This document shows, piece by piece, positions 1 through 10,642 of a stretch of 64,000 nt of DNA. The notes under the pieces were generated by a model. The model saw nothing but the letters and a program-made list of their open reading frames with translations, had not been told where the DNA came from and ran no database searches. The position numbers and the translations under genes were made by a program. Position 1 is the stretch's first letter. The number at the start of each line of letters is the position of its first letter. Source of the stretch: Mytilus californianus (taxonomy: Eukaryota; Mollusca; Bivalvia; Mytilida; Mytilidae); contig NW_026262581.1 in assembly GCF_021869535.1 (NCBI RefSeq), forward strand, positions 77,715,955-77,779,954, in the 5' to 3' direction.

Positions 1-412
1 ATCAATGTTTGACTTAAACCGTCACATCCTATTCTACATGTCCCAAGCTAGGACATCATCAAAGTTTGACTTCCACCGTCACATCCTATCCTATATGTCT
101 CAAGCTAGGACCTCATCAATGTTTGACTTCCACCGTCACATCCTATCCTACATGTCCAAAGCCAGAACCTCATCAATGTTTGACTTCCACCGTCACATCC
201 TATCCTACATCTCCAAAGCCAGGACCTCATCAATGTTTGACTTCCACCGCCACATCCTATCCTACATGTCCGAATAAGCTAGAACCTCATCAATATTTGA
301 CTTCCACCGTCGCATCCTATCCTACATGTCCCAAGCCAGGATTTCATCAATTTTTTATTTCCACCGTCACATCCTATTCTACATGTCCCAAGCCAGGACC
401 TCATCAATGTTT
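1..412. repeat. 57-bp minisatellite, open in one frame, cut by window start
   Basis: About seven copies of a 57-bp unit (tgacttccaccgtcacatcc begins a typical unit). Because 57 is 19 codons, the + strand stays open from 5 to 277, reading a 19-residue repeat that contains FDFHRHILSYMSQ and ARTSSM. A 3-base insertion in the fifth copy (near 277) brings a stop. The array begins before the window, so its full length is unknown. It is more likely a non-coding minisatellite that happens to stay in phase than a real repetitive protein. No start context or splice signal supports translation. Confidence 0.85.
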
Positions 413-2068
413 GCCGCTCTTTGCTTTTGTTCGTTAATTCTTTTTCGTCGGCAGTCTCTTTTCAATTCATTCATAACTTGACTAATTTTATTCAGGATAA
501 GGACTAAAATTTTTCCTACCAGGTTAACGCCATTTTGAATTTAAGTATATAACAAACATGTATTGTGATTAAGGATTACACAGGAAACCGATTCCGCCAA
601 TCCACACAATACCCGTTTATGGTAAATCTGTTATAATTGGCACAGGACGTTTGCGCTGTTTTTACCTGTATTACGAAAAGACATTTGCGCTCCAAAAACT
701 GTGGACAGTTGCGCTTTAAACTTTGATACACCTTTACGAAATTGACGGGAAATTTTTATTTTTAAAAATTTACCTTTAAACGGAGTTATTATTTTTACAT
801 ATACGACGAATGTATGAGTTATTACGTTATGTTATAGATTTTTATGGATGGAAGCTTCCGTCTTGTTTATCTTGACATGACTGAACGGACTGAATACTAT
901 AGATCGGAACAGCGTCTGAAAGTCTGAACAAGTCTCTTGTGGTAAATTCAGTCGATTAAGACTTGATCAGACCAAAATGGCCATTTCAGACTAAAATCTT
1001 GCTACTGGTGACAATGTAGAGCATGTGAAACGTTACTTAAAGACTATGTTAACCTCTAGATATTCCGTTGCATTATTTATATTCCTGAATTGCTTTTTGT
1101 TTTCATTAAGCCAAAACTTCTTAAATGTACCGGTATATCATCATGGAGTGAGAGGCGACGACACTTTTAAACGATGCCATTCTTGTGGCGCGTGCGTTGT
1201 TTGTGTGACATATACCGATCTAATATATAGGGTTTTGTCAGTATAAATAAGTATATACCGATACTAAATTTGATATGCATGTTTCTAGAATAACCTTTAT
1301 CAAGTTTATTCGATGTCTAAAGGTCAAGTACTCATAAACTAATAAAATTACAGAAGAACCAAACATATAAAATATATATAAACAGCATAAAACCGTTGAA
1401 GACAACTGACATGAACGTGATGAACCTTACGTTTCTCGATAATGTTACCATTTATAATCCGTTCTTGGTTAACAATTATGTCATGTTGATCAAGAAGCAG
1501 CAAAAAATGAACTATAGTTATTTCTTCCGTCTAAGCACAATTATGTCAGTGCCAATTGCCAATTTAAAGCAAACTTCAAGTCTCTGTATGTGGTAACCAT
1601 AATTTTAAATAATCCCAAATGTTAATTCATTAATGTCATTAACTTATATCATTATCAAATAAAATGAATATTACAATTGACAATCAAATTATACGATCAG
1701 TATTTGTGAATTCATTACAATGTAATGTCTGATAAATAGCAACTTCAGTTGTTCAAATAAGGAATGTATCGACAATTGACATTTCAAAATGTTGTATTCT
1801 ATATATACATGCTGTAGAAGTATATACACTGTATAGGTTTAGTACGAAGTGATAGACTTTTATGCCAATGTACATATCTGCAAATATTATGGCAAATTGT
1901 GTACTCTGCTCTACTTATATGTATAAAAATATTATATATTTATATGATTATTGTTAATTAATCTTGTTGTACATGAATAAAATCATACCAATAAAATCTC
2001 TGTATTTGTACGTTCTTGACCTTACTGATACAAATATCAATGCATCGATATAAAACAAGACAAAAGTA
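413..2068. other. no gene recognised
   Basis: AT-rich sequence with only short open stretches (the longest near 1025-1246 and 1396-1596), none resembling a known protein. No repeat family recognised. Confidence 0.5.
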
Positions 2069-2395
2069 CACCACTGTCCCAGGCTAGGAAAGAATTGACC
2101 ACTCACAAACATGTTTAACCCCGCGACCTTATTTATGTGTCTGTTCAAAAGTCAGGAGCTTGAAATTTAGTTGATGTCGTTGGTTGCTGCATCTCTGTTA
2201 TAAATTATGCCGTTTGGTTCTTGTTTGACTTTTTTCAGATTTATCGTGTCAAGGCTTATTATAGCTGACTATACGTACATTATTGGCTTTGCTCATTGTT
2301 GAAGGCCGTATGGTGATCTATAGTTGTATAAATCCACATTCTACTCTGACGGATAGTTGCATTTGCAATCACAACACATGTCATTAGTTTTATAA
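2069..2395 (+). mobile_element. dispersed mussel repeat, family M1, near full length
   Basis: Starts with ccactgtcccaggctagg and ends after the block gctcattgttgaaggccgta plus a degenerate form of the segment that reads gatagttgtctcatt in better copies. The same ordered blocks recur at 27901-28178, 29434-29640, 36191-36395 with 36826-36970, and in reverse at 3478-3625 and 57755-57915. No coding capacity and no clear terminal repeats. I recognise it as a very common mussel repeat but cannot name its class. It may be the 3' part of a larger retroelement. Confidence 0.7.
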
Positions 2396-2491
2396 ATCTA
2401 AAGTTTTTTTAAGAGATCATCTTCCACATTGTCATCATGCTTGATTCTACAAGAGCAAAGTTTGTGATACGAGGAATGACTAGAGCACATC

Positions 2492-2556
2492 ATTAAAATT
2501 GAGAATGGAAATGGGGAATGTGTCAAAGAGACAACAACCCGACCAAACATATATGT
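2492..2556 (+). repeat. dispersed repeat family D, 5' fragment
   Basis: Carries gaatggaaatggggaatgtg and tcaaagagacaacaacccga. The same blocks open the longer copy at 14930-15135. Confidence 0.65.
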
Positions 2557-3477
2557 ATGATGTGAAATAACAAGTAGTTAGACACATTATCCGTTAGCTC
2601 ATCAAGTTTAGCGGGCGTTGCTGGAAATCAATAGGCCGGGTTATTTTATTACCCGTTGATTGCTTTTCCTTTAATACAGTACTTTATAATTTATTTGTCT
2701 TTCACAACATTTCTTGAATTGAGAACTGAGTAATTTACATGTACATCAAACCTCAAAATACTAATGATTTAAGATAAATGCTTAGTTAAACTTCCTGTTA
2801 CAGCTATCTTGCTATTGAAATACTGAATCAGCTTATAAGTCGTAAACGAGTTCGATTTTAGAAACCAAATGGATGTGTACCCGGCTGACAACGGGAAAAA
2901 ACAGTTCCACGAGTCGTTATACTTTAAAAAAAAAATGATTATTTTTATGAAATCAGGAATCGTACTCTCAATTTATAGCAAGTTAACTACCTTGCAGAGA
3001 AACCCTTGAAGAGATTGATGGAAATAGACCTTTACTGACAAGTATGAATATGATATTATTTATTTTATTAATTAAACAAATACTGTCAGCTGTATAATCG
3101 AGCTTACACACAAGAATTGTGAAAGGAACTAGATCGTCAATACATCTATTTCCAAAATTCAAACAAATACTAGTAACAAAAAAAAATGACGTATAAATCA
3201 ACAGAAGATAAATAGCACTAGTTTCCCCCCTTTATGGCCACTTTCCAGTACTGCTACCATCTTGATTAAAGATCCATGAAACGATTATTTCATAGGACTT
3301 AATTAACTAAACTTATTCTTCTTTTGGCATCTTCCTTTTCTTTTTAAACTTGATAACCAGTTTGGTTGTTGGGTTGACACAATCGTTGCAATTCTCAATG
3401 AATTTGTCTAGCGATTTGATTTGCAACTTTGAAGTGTTCTTTATGCAGGTTGTAAACATGTATATAGATATAGGAAG
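2557..3477. other. no gene recognised
   Basis: AT-rich, with short open stretches only on both strands (for example 2983-3201 minus). No motif or repeat family recognised. Confidence 0.5.
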
Positions 3478-3625
3478 ATGTGGTATGAGTGCCATTGAGA
3501 CAACTCTCCATCCACGTTACAATTTATAAAAGTAAACCATTATAGGCCAAGGTACGGCCTTCAACACGGAGCATTGGCTCACACCGAACAGCAAGCTATG
3601 TTCATTTAACAAAGGTTTTACAATA
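3478..3625 (-). mobile_element. dispersed repeat M1, partial, reverse
   Basis: Reads tgtggtatgagtgccattga and later aaggtacggccttcaacacg on the + strand, which is the reverse complement of the 3' half of the M1 copy at 2069-2395. Only the 3' half is present. Confidence 0.65.
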
Positions 3626-4185
3626 CATTGGTATCTAAATATGTTCGAACAGTCTCTTCAATGAAATGTATTTAAAAAAAAACCTGCGTGTGTTGGTGGT
3701 TGATGTATAGGTTATAGTGCTCTCCTATATGTCTGGTTACTAATGTTATACACTTAATATTTTATTGTAACTTACGTTCATACATTTTAGAGCGATTCGC
3801 CCTCCCTCCTCGGTGACCTCCTACCAAAAATTAAAACAAAATAAACAAACAAAATCAAATCGCATACTGTTCCTATAACATACCACTGACACACTTTAAA
3901 GAGGAGTGAAGAGAATTCATACTAGTAAAACCCAGCAGTGCACAATCACCTGTCCGGTAAGGCACTTTGGAAGTGGTTTGTTAAGTTTTCATCGCTTGTG
4001 TTGTCCATTGAGGATTTTTTTCTTGTTGGTTTTGTTGTCTCTGTAGAACTCCTTTATTTTCTATCTATACAATATGAGATATAAAACTCGAGATGTATGT
4101 AAATTTTAGTGAAAAAATGTAACGTCTAATTATGAAGATTATATAGTGACGTCGAAATCACTTTCATAATTTTAAAGATTAATTG
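3626..4185. other. no gene recognised
   Basis: Nothing recognisable. It may include the worn body of the element whose hammerhead end lies just downstream. Confidence 0.4.
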
Positions 4186-4262
4186 GAACATCACTGATGA
4201 TTTTTTTTGTAGACGAAACGCGCGTTAGGCGTGCAAACTTTTAAGCCTGGTATATATGATGA
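4186..4262 (+). ncRNA. decayed hammerhead ribozyme motif
   Basis: CTGATGA at 4194-4200 is followed by TAGACGAAACGCGCGTTAGGCG (split here as TAGACGAAAC at about 4210-4219, then GCGCGTTAGGCG). These are the hammerhead core elements: CUGAUGA, GAA, A15.1, a self-complementary hexamer CGCGCG, then U and the cleavage base. The left strand of stem II has been replaced by a run of eight T, and the usual C at the cleavage position is T. The downstream tail (ttaagcctggta) matches the tails of the copies near 19.2 and 19.5 kb. It is probably inactive. Confidence 0.6.
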
Positions 4263-5450
4263 GTTTATTTTGTATACCTCATGTCTCCTTTTATGCAAGA
4301 GAATGGAGGACGAGAGAAACTAACGAATAATTAACACGCCCACCCATGCATTTTAAGTTAAATGTACTCAGAATCACAATCTAGATTGTGGCGTAGGCTA
4401 TAAGTAGTTGATTCAACACAATCAGTGTTATATGATAATAATTGGATGAAAATTAGAGTAATAATTGTTGATTACATAACTAAATATAAATAATCATAAA
4501 ATGATTATTTGCTTCTATATTGGGGTCACCTCGCGTCAGTGCATGTCTATTACGTAATGTTCATCATTTTGAATGACTATTACATTAGGTTTGATATTTG
4601 TACAATGTTAACCTCAGGAATCAATATCAAAATCTCGCGTTTGATGTTTTCAGCGAAAGTACTTTAAGCTGATATACTATCAAACTACGATTTGGCAATC
4701 ATTAAATCTTAGTTTGAAGCTTCAGAGAACACGCAAAATCAACATCAATTGAATAGTTGCATATAAATAAAAGACCATTAAGGTTATTTATCTATGAGAC
4801 TAGGACTCAGGATCACAAATTTCCCAAGAATAGAAATTCAAAGACTACAGTAAGGCTATTAAAGAATATTATATAAATGTATATTTAAGATAACAAATAA
4901 AACGATTAAAGAATACAATGTAATTATTGAGTATGATAGAGATGTACAGAAAAACATTCATATTTACCTTCCGGTACATAAGAATAGGATTTAGGATTTT
5001 CCAATTATGAAAAAGTAACAAAAATGTGTTCAGTGTGATTGGGAATTTGTTTGATTTGTGCTTACTCTCTCACAGGAATAACACATGACCAAAACAAAGG
5101 TTATAAAAGTTATCTACTTTTTTGTTCGTACGAATCTTCTTATCTAAAAAAACATTATAAGCTACGTTCATTGTCAGAAGTTATAAAGTAAATTGCACAT
5201 GACATTTTGGAACTTGCGCCTATTTGGAACACATGCATGTTCACAGCCGATGATTAGTGACGACCGTCGGAAAATATCATGGTTATAAACTATTTCAACA
5301 TTTGGTGCATCAACGAATGTATCTGTTTATTTTGAGCATGACCAAATCATGCCTAGTAGAAATCATCTGCTCTGAGCAACTAGACATGTAGCATAAATTC
5401 TGTACAACACCAATCAAACTTCAAAGGTCATTTGTGATAAGGTAGACGTA
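4263..5450. other. no gene recognised
   Basis: AT-rich, with no open stretch longer than about 60 codons and no recognised repeat. Confidence 0.5.
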
Positions 5451-8100
5451 ACAACAAGACAGTGCTTCAACAAATGAACTTTGAAGGGGTTAGGGTAGCA
5501 GAAACATCACGACAGTGCCTCAATCCACGAACTTTGTAGGGAGTAGGGTAACAGAAACATCAATACAGTGCTTCAACACAGGAACTTTGTAAGGAGTAAT
5601 GTAGCTGAAACATCACTACAGCGCATCAACACAGGAACTTTGTAAGGAGTATGGTAGCAGACACATCAATACAGAGTATCAACACAGGAACTTTGTAGGG
5701 AGTAGGGTAGCAGAAACATCAATACAGAGCATCAATACAGGAACTTTGTAGGGAGTAGGGTGGCAGAAACATCACTACAGTGCTTCAAAACTGGAACTTT
5801 GTAAGGAGTAGGATAGCAGAAACATCACTACAGTGCTTCAACACAGGAACTTTGTAGGGAGTATGATAGCAGAAATATCACTACCGTGCTTCAACATAGG
5901 AATTTTGTAGGGAGTAGGTTAGCAGAAACATTTATACAGTGCTTCAACACAGGAACTTTGAAGGGGTTAGGGTAGCAGAAACATCACGACAGTGCCTCAA
6001 TCCACGAACTTTGTAGGGAGTAGGGTAACAGAAACATCAAAACAGTGCATCAAGATAGCAACTTTGTAGGGAGTAGGGTAACAGAAACATCAATACAGTG
6101 CTTCAACACAGGAACTTTGTAAGGAGTAATGTAGCTGAAACATCACTACAGCGCATCAACACAGGAACTTTGTAAGGAGTATGGTAGCAGACACATCAAT
6201 ACAGAGTATCAACACAGGAACTTTGTAGGGAGTAGGGTAGCAGAAACATCAATACAGAGCATCAATACAGGAACTTTGTAGGGAGTAGGGTGGCAGAAAC
6301 ATCACTACAGTGCTTCAAAACTGGAACTTTGTAAGGAGTAGGATAGCAGAAACATCACTACAGTGCTTCAACACAGGAACTTTGTAGGGAGTATGATAGC
6401 AGAAATATCACTACCGTGCTTCAACATAGGAATTTTGTAGGGAGTAGGTTAGCAGAAACATTTATACAGTGCTTCAACACAGGAACTCTGTAAGGATTAG
6501 AGTAGCAGAAACATCACTACAGTGCATCAACACAGAAACTTTGTAAGGAGTAGGGTAGCAGATGCATTAGTTTAGTGCATTAACCTAGGAAATTTGTAGG
6601 AAGAAGGAAACAGAAACATCAATTCATTGCATCAACGCAGAAACTTTGTAAGGAGTAGGGTAGCAGCTTCATTAGTTCAGTGCATTAACCCAGGAACTTT
6701 GTAGGGAGTAGGGGTAGCAGATTCATTAGTTAGTGCATTTACCTAGGAACGTTTAAGGTAGAAGGGAACAGAAGCACCAATACAGAGCATCAACACAGGA
6801 ACCTTGTAAGGAGTAGGGTAGCAGAAACACCAGTTCAGTGCTTAAAACAGGAACTTTGTAGGGAATATGGTAGCAGAAATAGCAGAAATATCATTACATT
6901 GCATCAACACAGGAACTTTGTAGTTAGAAAGGTAACAGAAATATCAATACAGTGCATCAACACAGGAACTTTATATGGAGTAGGGTAGCGGAAACATCAG
7001 TACAGTTCTTCAACACAGGAACTTTGTAGGGAGTAGGGTAACAGAATTAACATTACATTGCACCAACACAGGAACTTTGTAAGGAGTAAGGTAACAGTAG
7101 TATCATAACATTGCATCAACCCAGGAACTTTGTAGGTAGAATGGTAACAGAAATATCAATACATTGCATCAACACAGGAACTTTGTAGGGAGTACGGTAG
7201 CAGAGACATCACTACAGTGCATCAACACAGCAACTGTGTAGGGAGTAGGGTAGCAAAAACATCAAAACAGTGTTTCAACACAGGAACTTTGTAGGGAGTA
7301 GGGTAGCAGAAACATCACTACAGTTTATTAACACAGGAACTTTGTAGGGAGTAGGGTAGTAGAAACTTCAGTTCAAGGCATCAACACAGGAACTTGGTAG
7401 GGAGAAGGGTAGCAGAAACATCAATACAGAGAATCAACAGAGGAACTTTGTACGGAGTATGGTAGCAGAAACATCACTACAGTTTATTGACACAGGAACT
7501 TTGTAGGGAGTAGGGTAGCAGAAACATCAGTTCAAGGCATCAACACAGGAACTTGGTAGGGAGAAGGGTAGCAGAAACATCCATACAAAGCTTCAATGCA
7601 GAAACTGTGCAGGGAGCAGGGTAGTCAAAACATCACTACAGTGCTTTAACACAGGAATTTTGAAGGGAGTAGGGTAGCAGAAACAGCTATGCAATGCTTC
7701 AACGTAGGAACTTTGTAGTTAGTATGGTAGCAGAAACGTCAATAATATGCATCAACACAAGAACTTGGTAGGTAACACGCCAGTAGTATGATATAGCAGA
7801 AACGTGAAGAATATCCACCAACACAGGAACTTTGTAGTCAGAAGGACAAAAGAAACGTCAATTATTCACATCAACACAGAGACTGTTTAAGCAGAACGGC
7901 AGCACAAACTTCCATTAATCACATTTACAAAAGCCCTTCTTATGCATTAGAAATATTCTGTCTTGTATATCAACACAAGAACTTCCTTTTTAGTGGAAAC
8001 CCTCTCTTCGCAAGATAAAAACAGAGACTCCATATTTAACAGGAACTCTCTTTTTATTTCATCAACACGAAGACATATTAGGCAATAAAAAACCCGCTGT
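5451..8100. repeat. 53-bp satellite array, about 46 or more units
   Basis: The unit is 53 bp and centres on ggaactttgtagggagtagg followed by gtagcagaaacatca and a variable cagtgcttcaacaca. A block of about 366 bp (5591-5956) recurs at 6121-6486, offset 530 bp (ten units), and looks identical by eye. A second offset of 477 bp (nine units) links 5481 to 5958. From about 7700 the units become progressively diverged and finally fade out near 8100. No coding potential. Confidence 0.9.
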
Positions 8101-8805
8101 GTACTTCTTTAACACATTGAATTCTTAGTCTTCTTGCTTCTGTTGCGAGTGCAGTATTATAGATACAATGAATACGCGTTGATTCTTGAAAAAGAAACCA
8201 TGAGCTCGGAGGGCGAATGGTTTGTTTTTTATGAATCAACGCTTATTATTGTATCTCTAACTAAAACTATTGTGTTGATGTATTTTCAAAATTAAAGCCC
8301 TTTCTTAATTAGAAGGTATTGTAAGTGGGTTTAAATAACCATGTTATCATGTTCAACGATGCATTAATAAATATAAGTTCACAATTAATTGGTTACAGAA
8401 ATACAAATATAACATAACATGTCTGTCTTTAAATTATCAGGCATCTGAATAATATCCGTAATTTACAAAATAAGACATATTCGAACTTATTTCTAAGTAT
8501 ATATAATAAGTATGTTACCGCAATTTCTAGCAAGAAAACTAATTCTAGTCACATCACGATTTACTCTCATAAGGATTTGTGAATACATATTTGTAACGAT
8601 ATTAGTAAAACAGATGAAATCATACTATACTTATAAACAAAAATGTACGAATTGAATGTAATCATTTTCTTTTCAAATATGTAATATAGCCAATAATAAT
8701 CCATAAATAAACGGGAAAACCCGCTATTATTGCAAAAATATCCACAATAACATACATAATAAGGAAAAAGGAAACACTAAAGAATAGGGACAATAAAGAA
8801 TACAA
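8101..8805. other. no gene recognised
   Basis: AT-rich unique-looking sequence after the satellite fades. No gene or repeat family recognised. Confidence 0.5.
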
Positions 8806-8888
8806 GGATTCGAACCTAAACCGACAATTCTCTACCTTTAACTAGACTCTTTAACTCATTGATCTTAACCATGTTAACCTCGCGGCTA
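8806..8888 (-). tRNA. tRNA-like sequence (pseudo-tRNA or SINE head)
   Basis: On the minus strand, a box-A-like stretch (gtagccgcgaggttaacatg) is followed about 50 bases later by a perfect B box, GGTTCGAATCC. The spacing suits a class II tRNA (Leu/Ser type, long variable arm), but I cannot fold a clean acceptor stem. It is more likely a tRNA pseudogene or a tRNA-derived SINE head than a working gene. Confidence 0.35.
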
Positions 8889-9021
8889 CCAACTTATACT
8901 ATACGATTGCCTATCATATATATACATGTAAAGGTACAAGCCATATGTGTCCGTTGTACCGATGTGTATCATATGTTCATTTGATAATAAATATTATAGA
9001 CATCTAAATTGCAACCCATTG

Positions 9022-9106
9022 GTTGCCAAGAGGTTTTGTCGATGTGTTGATGTTAGTCACACATAACAGATTCCAAGGAGGGGTTCGATTCCCAGTGAAG
9101 GCATAT
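9022..9106 (+). tRNA. tRNA-like sequence (pseudo-tRNA or SINE head)
   Basis: A box-A-like ttgccaagaggttttgtcga is followed by a B box, GGTTCGATTCC, near 9090, again with class II spacing. The acceptor stem is not convincing. It lies about 130 bp from the opposite-strand tRNA-like sequence at 8806-8888, so the two converge. Confidence 0.35.
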
Positions 9107-9469
9107 AAAAATTACAAAAATTAAAGGTAAGTTTTTAAATTAATTCCATTAGTGAACAGAAATCAGTAAATTAGCCAATTCAAACTTAATGAAATTAGAC
9201 ACACACAGGAACCAATTGAATATAATTTGGTGAGCTCATTCCAACGACATATTTAGGAAGCGTTGATTCTAGAAAAAGAATCCACGGTAAATGAATAGGC
9301 TGACGTCACGACAATGGTTAAATGGTAATGTTCAAACTACTGTTTAAGTAACAGTTCAATTTGGGGTCCTCATTACGGTCCGCGTCCGGTCATGTCGATT
9401 TCATTTCATAACAATTTGAATTTGAAAAAAATTATACGTTTAAATTCAATTTTAAGTTGCAGGATAAAA

Positions 9470-9600
9470 ACAATATTCGCACAGTGTAGGTAAAATATAA
9501 AATGGTTTTGTACTCGCTACGAAACAGGAGAAAAACTCGGTCTCTGTTTATAAAGCTCATCAAATAGATTTTATATTTTCCTACACTGTATGAATATTGT
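9470..9600. repeat. 131-bp hairpin with about 33-bp arms
   Basis: The left arm 9470-9503 (acaatattcgcacagtgtag, then gtaaaatataaaat) is the reverse complement of 9568-9600 with only a few mismatches. The loop of about 64 bp contains actcgctacg and gaaaaactcgg. It is similar in size and layout to the snapbacks at 15930, 32173 and 45678. The flanks 9107-9469 hold no recognised gene. Confidence 0.8.
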
Positions 9601-9660
9601 ATATTAACACAGATACTGCACCGGCAGAAAGGTTCCTATAGCCGGAACATCAATACAATA

Positions 9661-10642
9661 CAGCTGGAATCAGTTCTAATCATAACCTTTCTTTATTAAT
9701 TTGGAACTGTAAAAAATAATCTAAAAAGAGCTGTCCTACCATAGAAATTTTCTAGGGTTAACTGTCAAAACTGTTCTAAATTAGAACTGTCAGGATCAGT
9801 TCTAGAGTAGAACTGTTCAAATATGTTCTTGTGTATCAATGTCAGAATCTGTTCTAGCGTAGAACTATCAGAATCTGTTCTAGAAAAAACAGAGGGTAGA
9901 CCTATCCAAAACTGTTTTGGGGTAGAATTGTAAAATTCTGCTACAGGTAAGAACTATCCAAAACTGTTACCGGTTGGAAAAAAGTAAAATAACAAAAATA
10001 CCGAACTCCAAGGAAAATTCAAAACGGAAAGTTCTTTATCAAATTGTAAAATCAAAAAGCTCAATCACATCAAAGGAGTGGAAAACAACTGTCATATCTT
10101 GACTTGGTACAGGCATTACCTTATGTAGAAAATGATGGATAAAATCTGGTTTTATAGCTAGCTAAACCTCTCACTTGTATGACAGTCGCATAGAATTCCA
10201 TTATATTGGCAACAATGTGTGAGCAAAACAACAGACATAATAGGTAAAAATGTAAAAAATTGGGGTACAGCAGTCAACATTGTGTTATAATCTAAATCAC
10301 TATAAAAACAAACAACTATTTCAACAAAGAAAAACAAAATGGCATATAGACACTCTATAGACAAAGCACATAAGCAAATATGAAAGGCAAGCATACACAA
10401 AATGACCATAGCATAATAACACAATGGCGGGATGTATAAAAACCGAGCCACGCTGAGTTCCTTCCTTCGAACTGTTTAAAACTGTTCTAAGTAAGAAGTA
10501 TTCAAAATTGGTTTACGTTTGAACCTCACCTGTTAGAAAATGTTCTAAATGTGTCAGGAGAAGTGTTCTACAAATTGTTTTAGATTAGTTCTCCTGACCG
10601 TTTACGACAGATTTTGAGAGAGATTAGAACAGATCCCAACTG
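9661..10642. mobile_element. non-autonomous Tc1/mariner-like element, interrupted
   Basis: The left end is TA then CAGCTGGAATCAGTTCTAATC. The right end, read on the minus strand, is CAGTTGGGATCTGTTCTAATC at 10642. These imperfect inverted ends match the ends of the 30350-34114 element (AGTGGAGATCACTTCTAACC). Inside both ends are arrays of about 25-bp units built from tagaactgt and ctgttcta. No transposase is left. A retroelement tail (9988-10455) has inserted in the middle, so the element was about 0.5 kb before that event. The right-hand TA is now CA. Confidence 0.7.
9988..10455 (-). mobile_element. 3' tail of reverse-transcriptase element (tail type 1), 5'-truncated
   Basis: It is nearly the same sequence as 17688-18125, where that tail directly follows a reverse-transcriptase C-terminus on the minus strand. 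Shared blocks include ccaaggaaaattcaaaacgg, tggtacaggcattaccttat and tggcgggatgtataa. Here only the tail is present, which is what 5'-truncated retrotransposition gives. The open stretch on the minus strand (10158-10451) is within the tail and is not thought to be a gene. Confidence 0.75.

Noticed and set aside
1954..2148. Short minus-strand open frame
   Set aside because: It falls largely in the M1 repeat and has no known domain.
5451..8100. Possible CRISPR-like array (regular short repeats)
   Set aside because: Units are contiguous with no unique spacers, and the genome is eukaryotic: a satellite.
10158..10451. 97-codon minus-strand frame rich in Cys and Phe
   Set aside because: It lies inside retroelement tail type 1; the other copy (17688-18125) does not keep it open.
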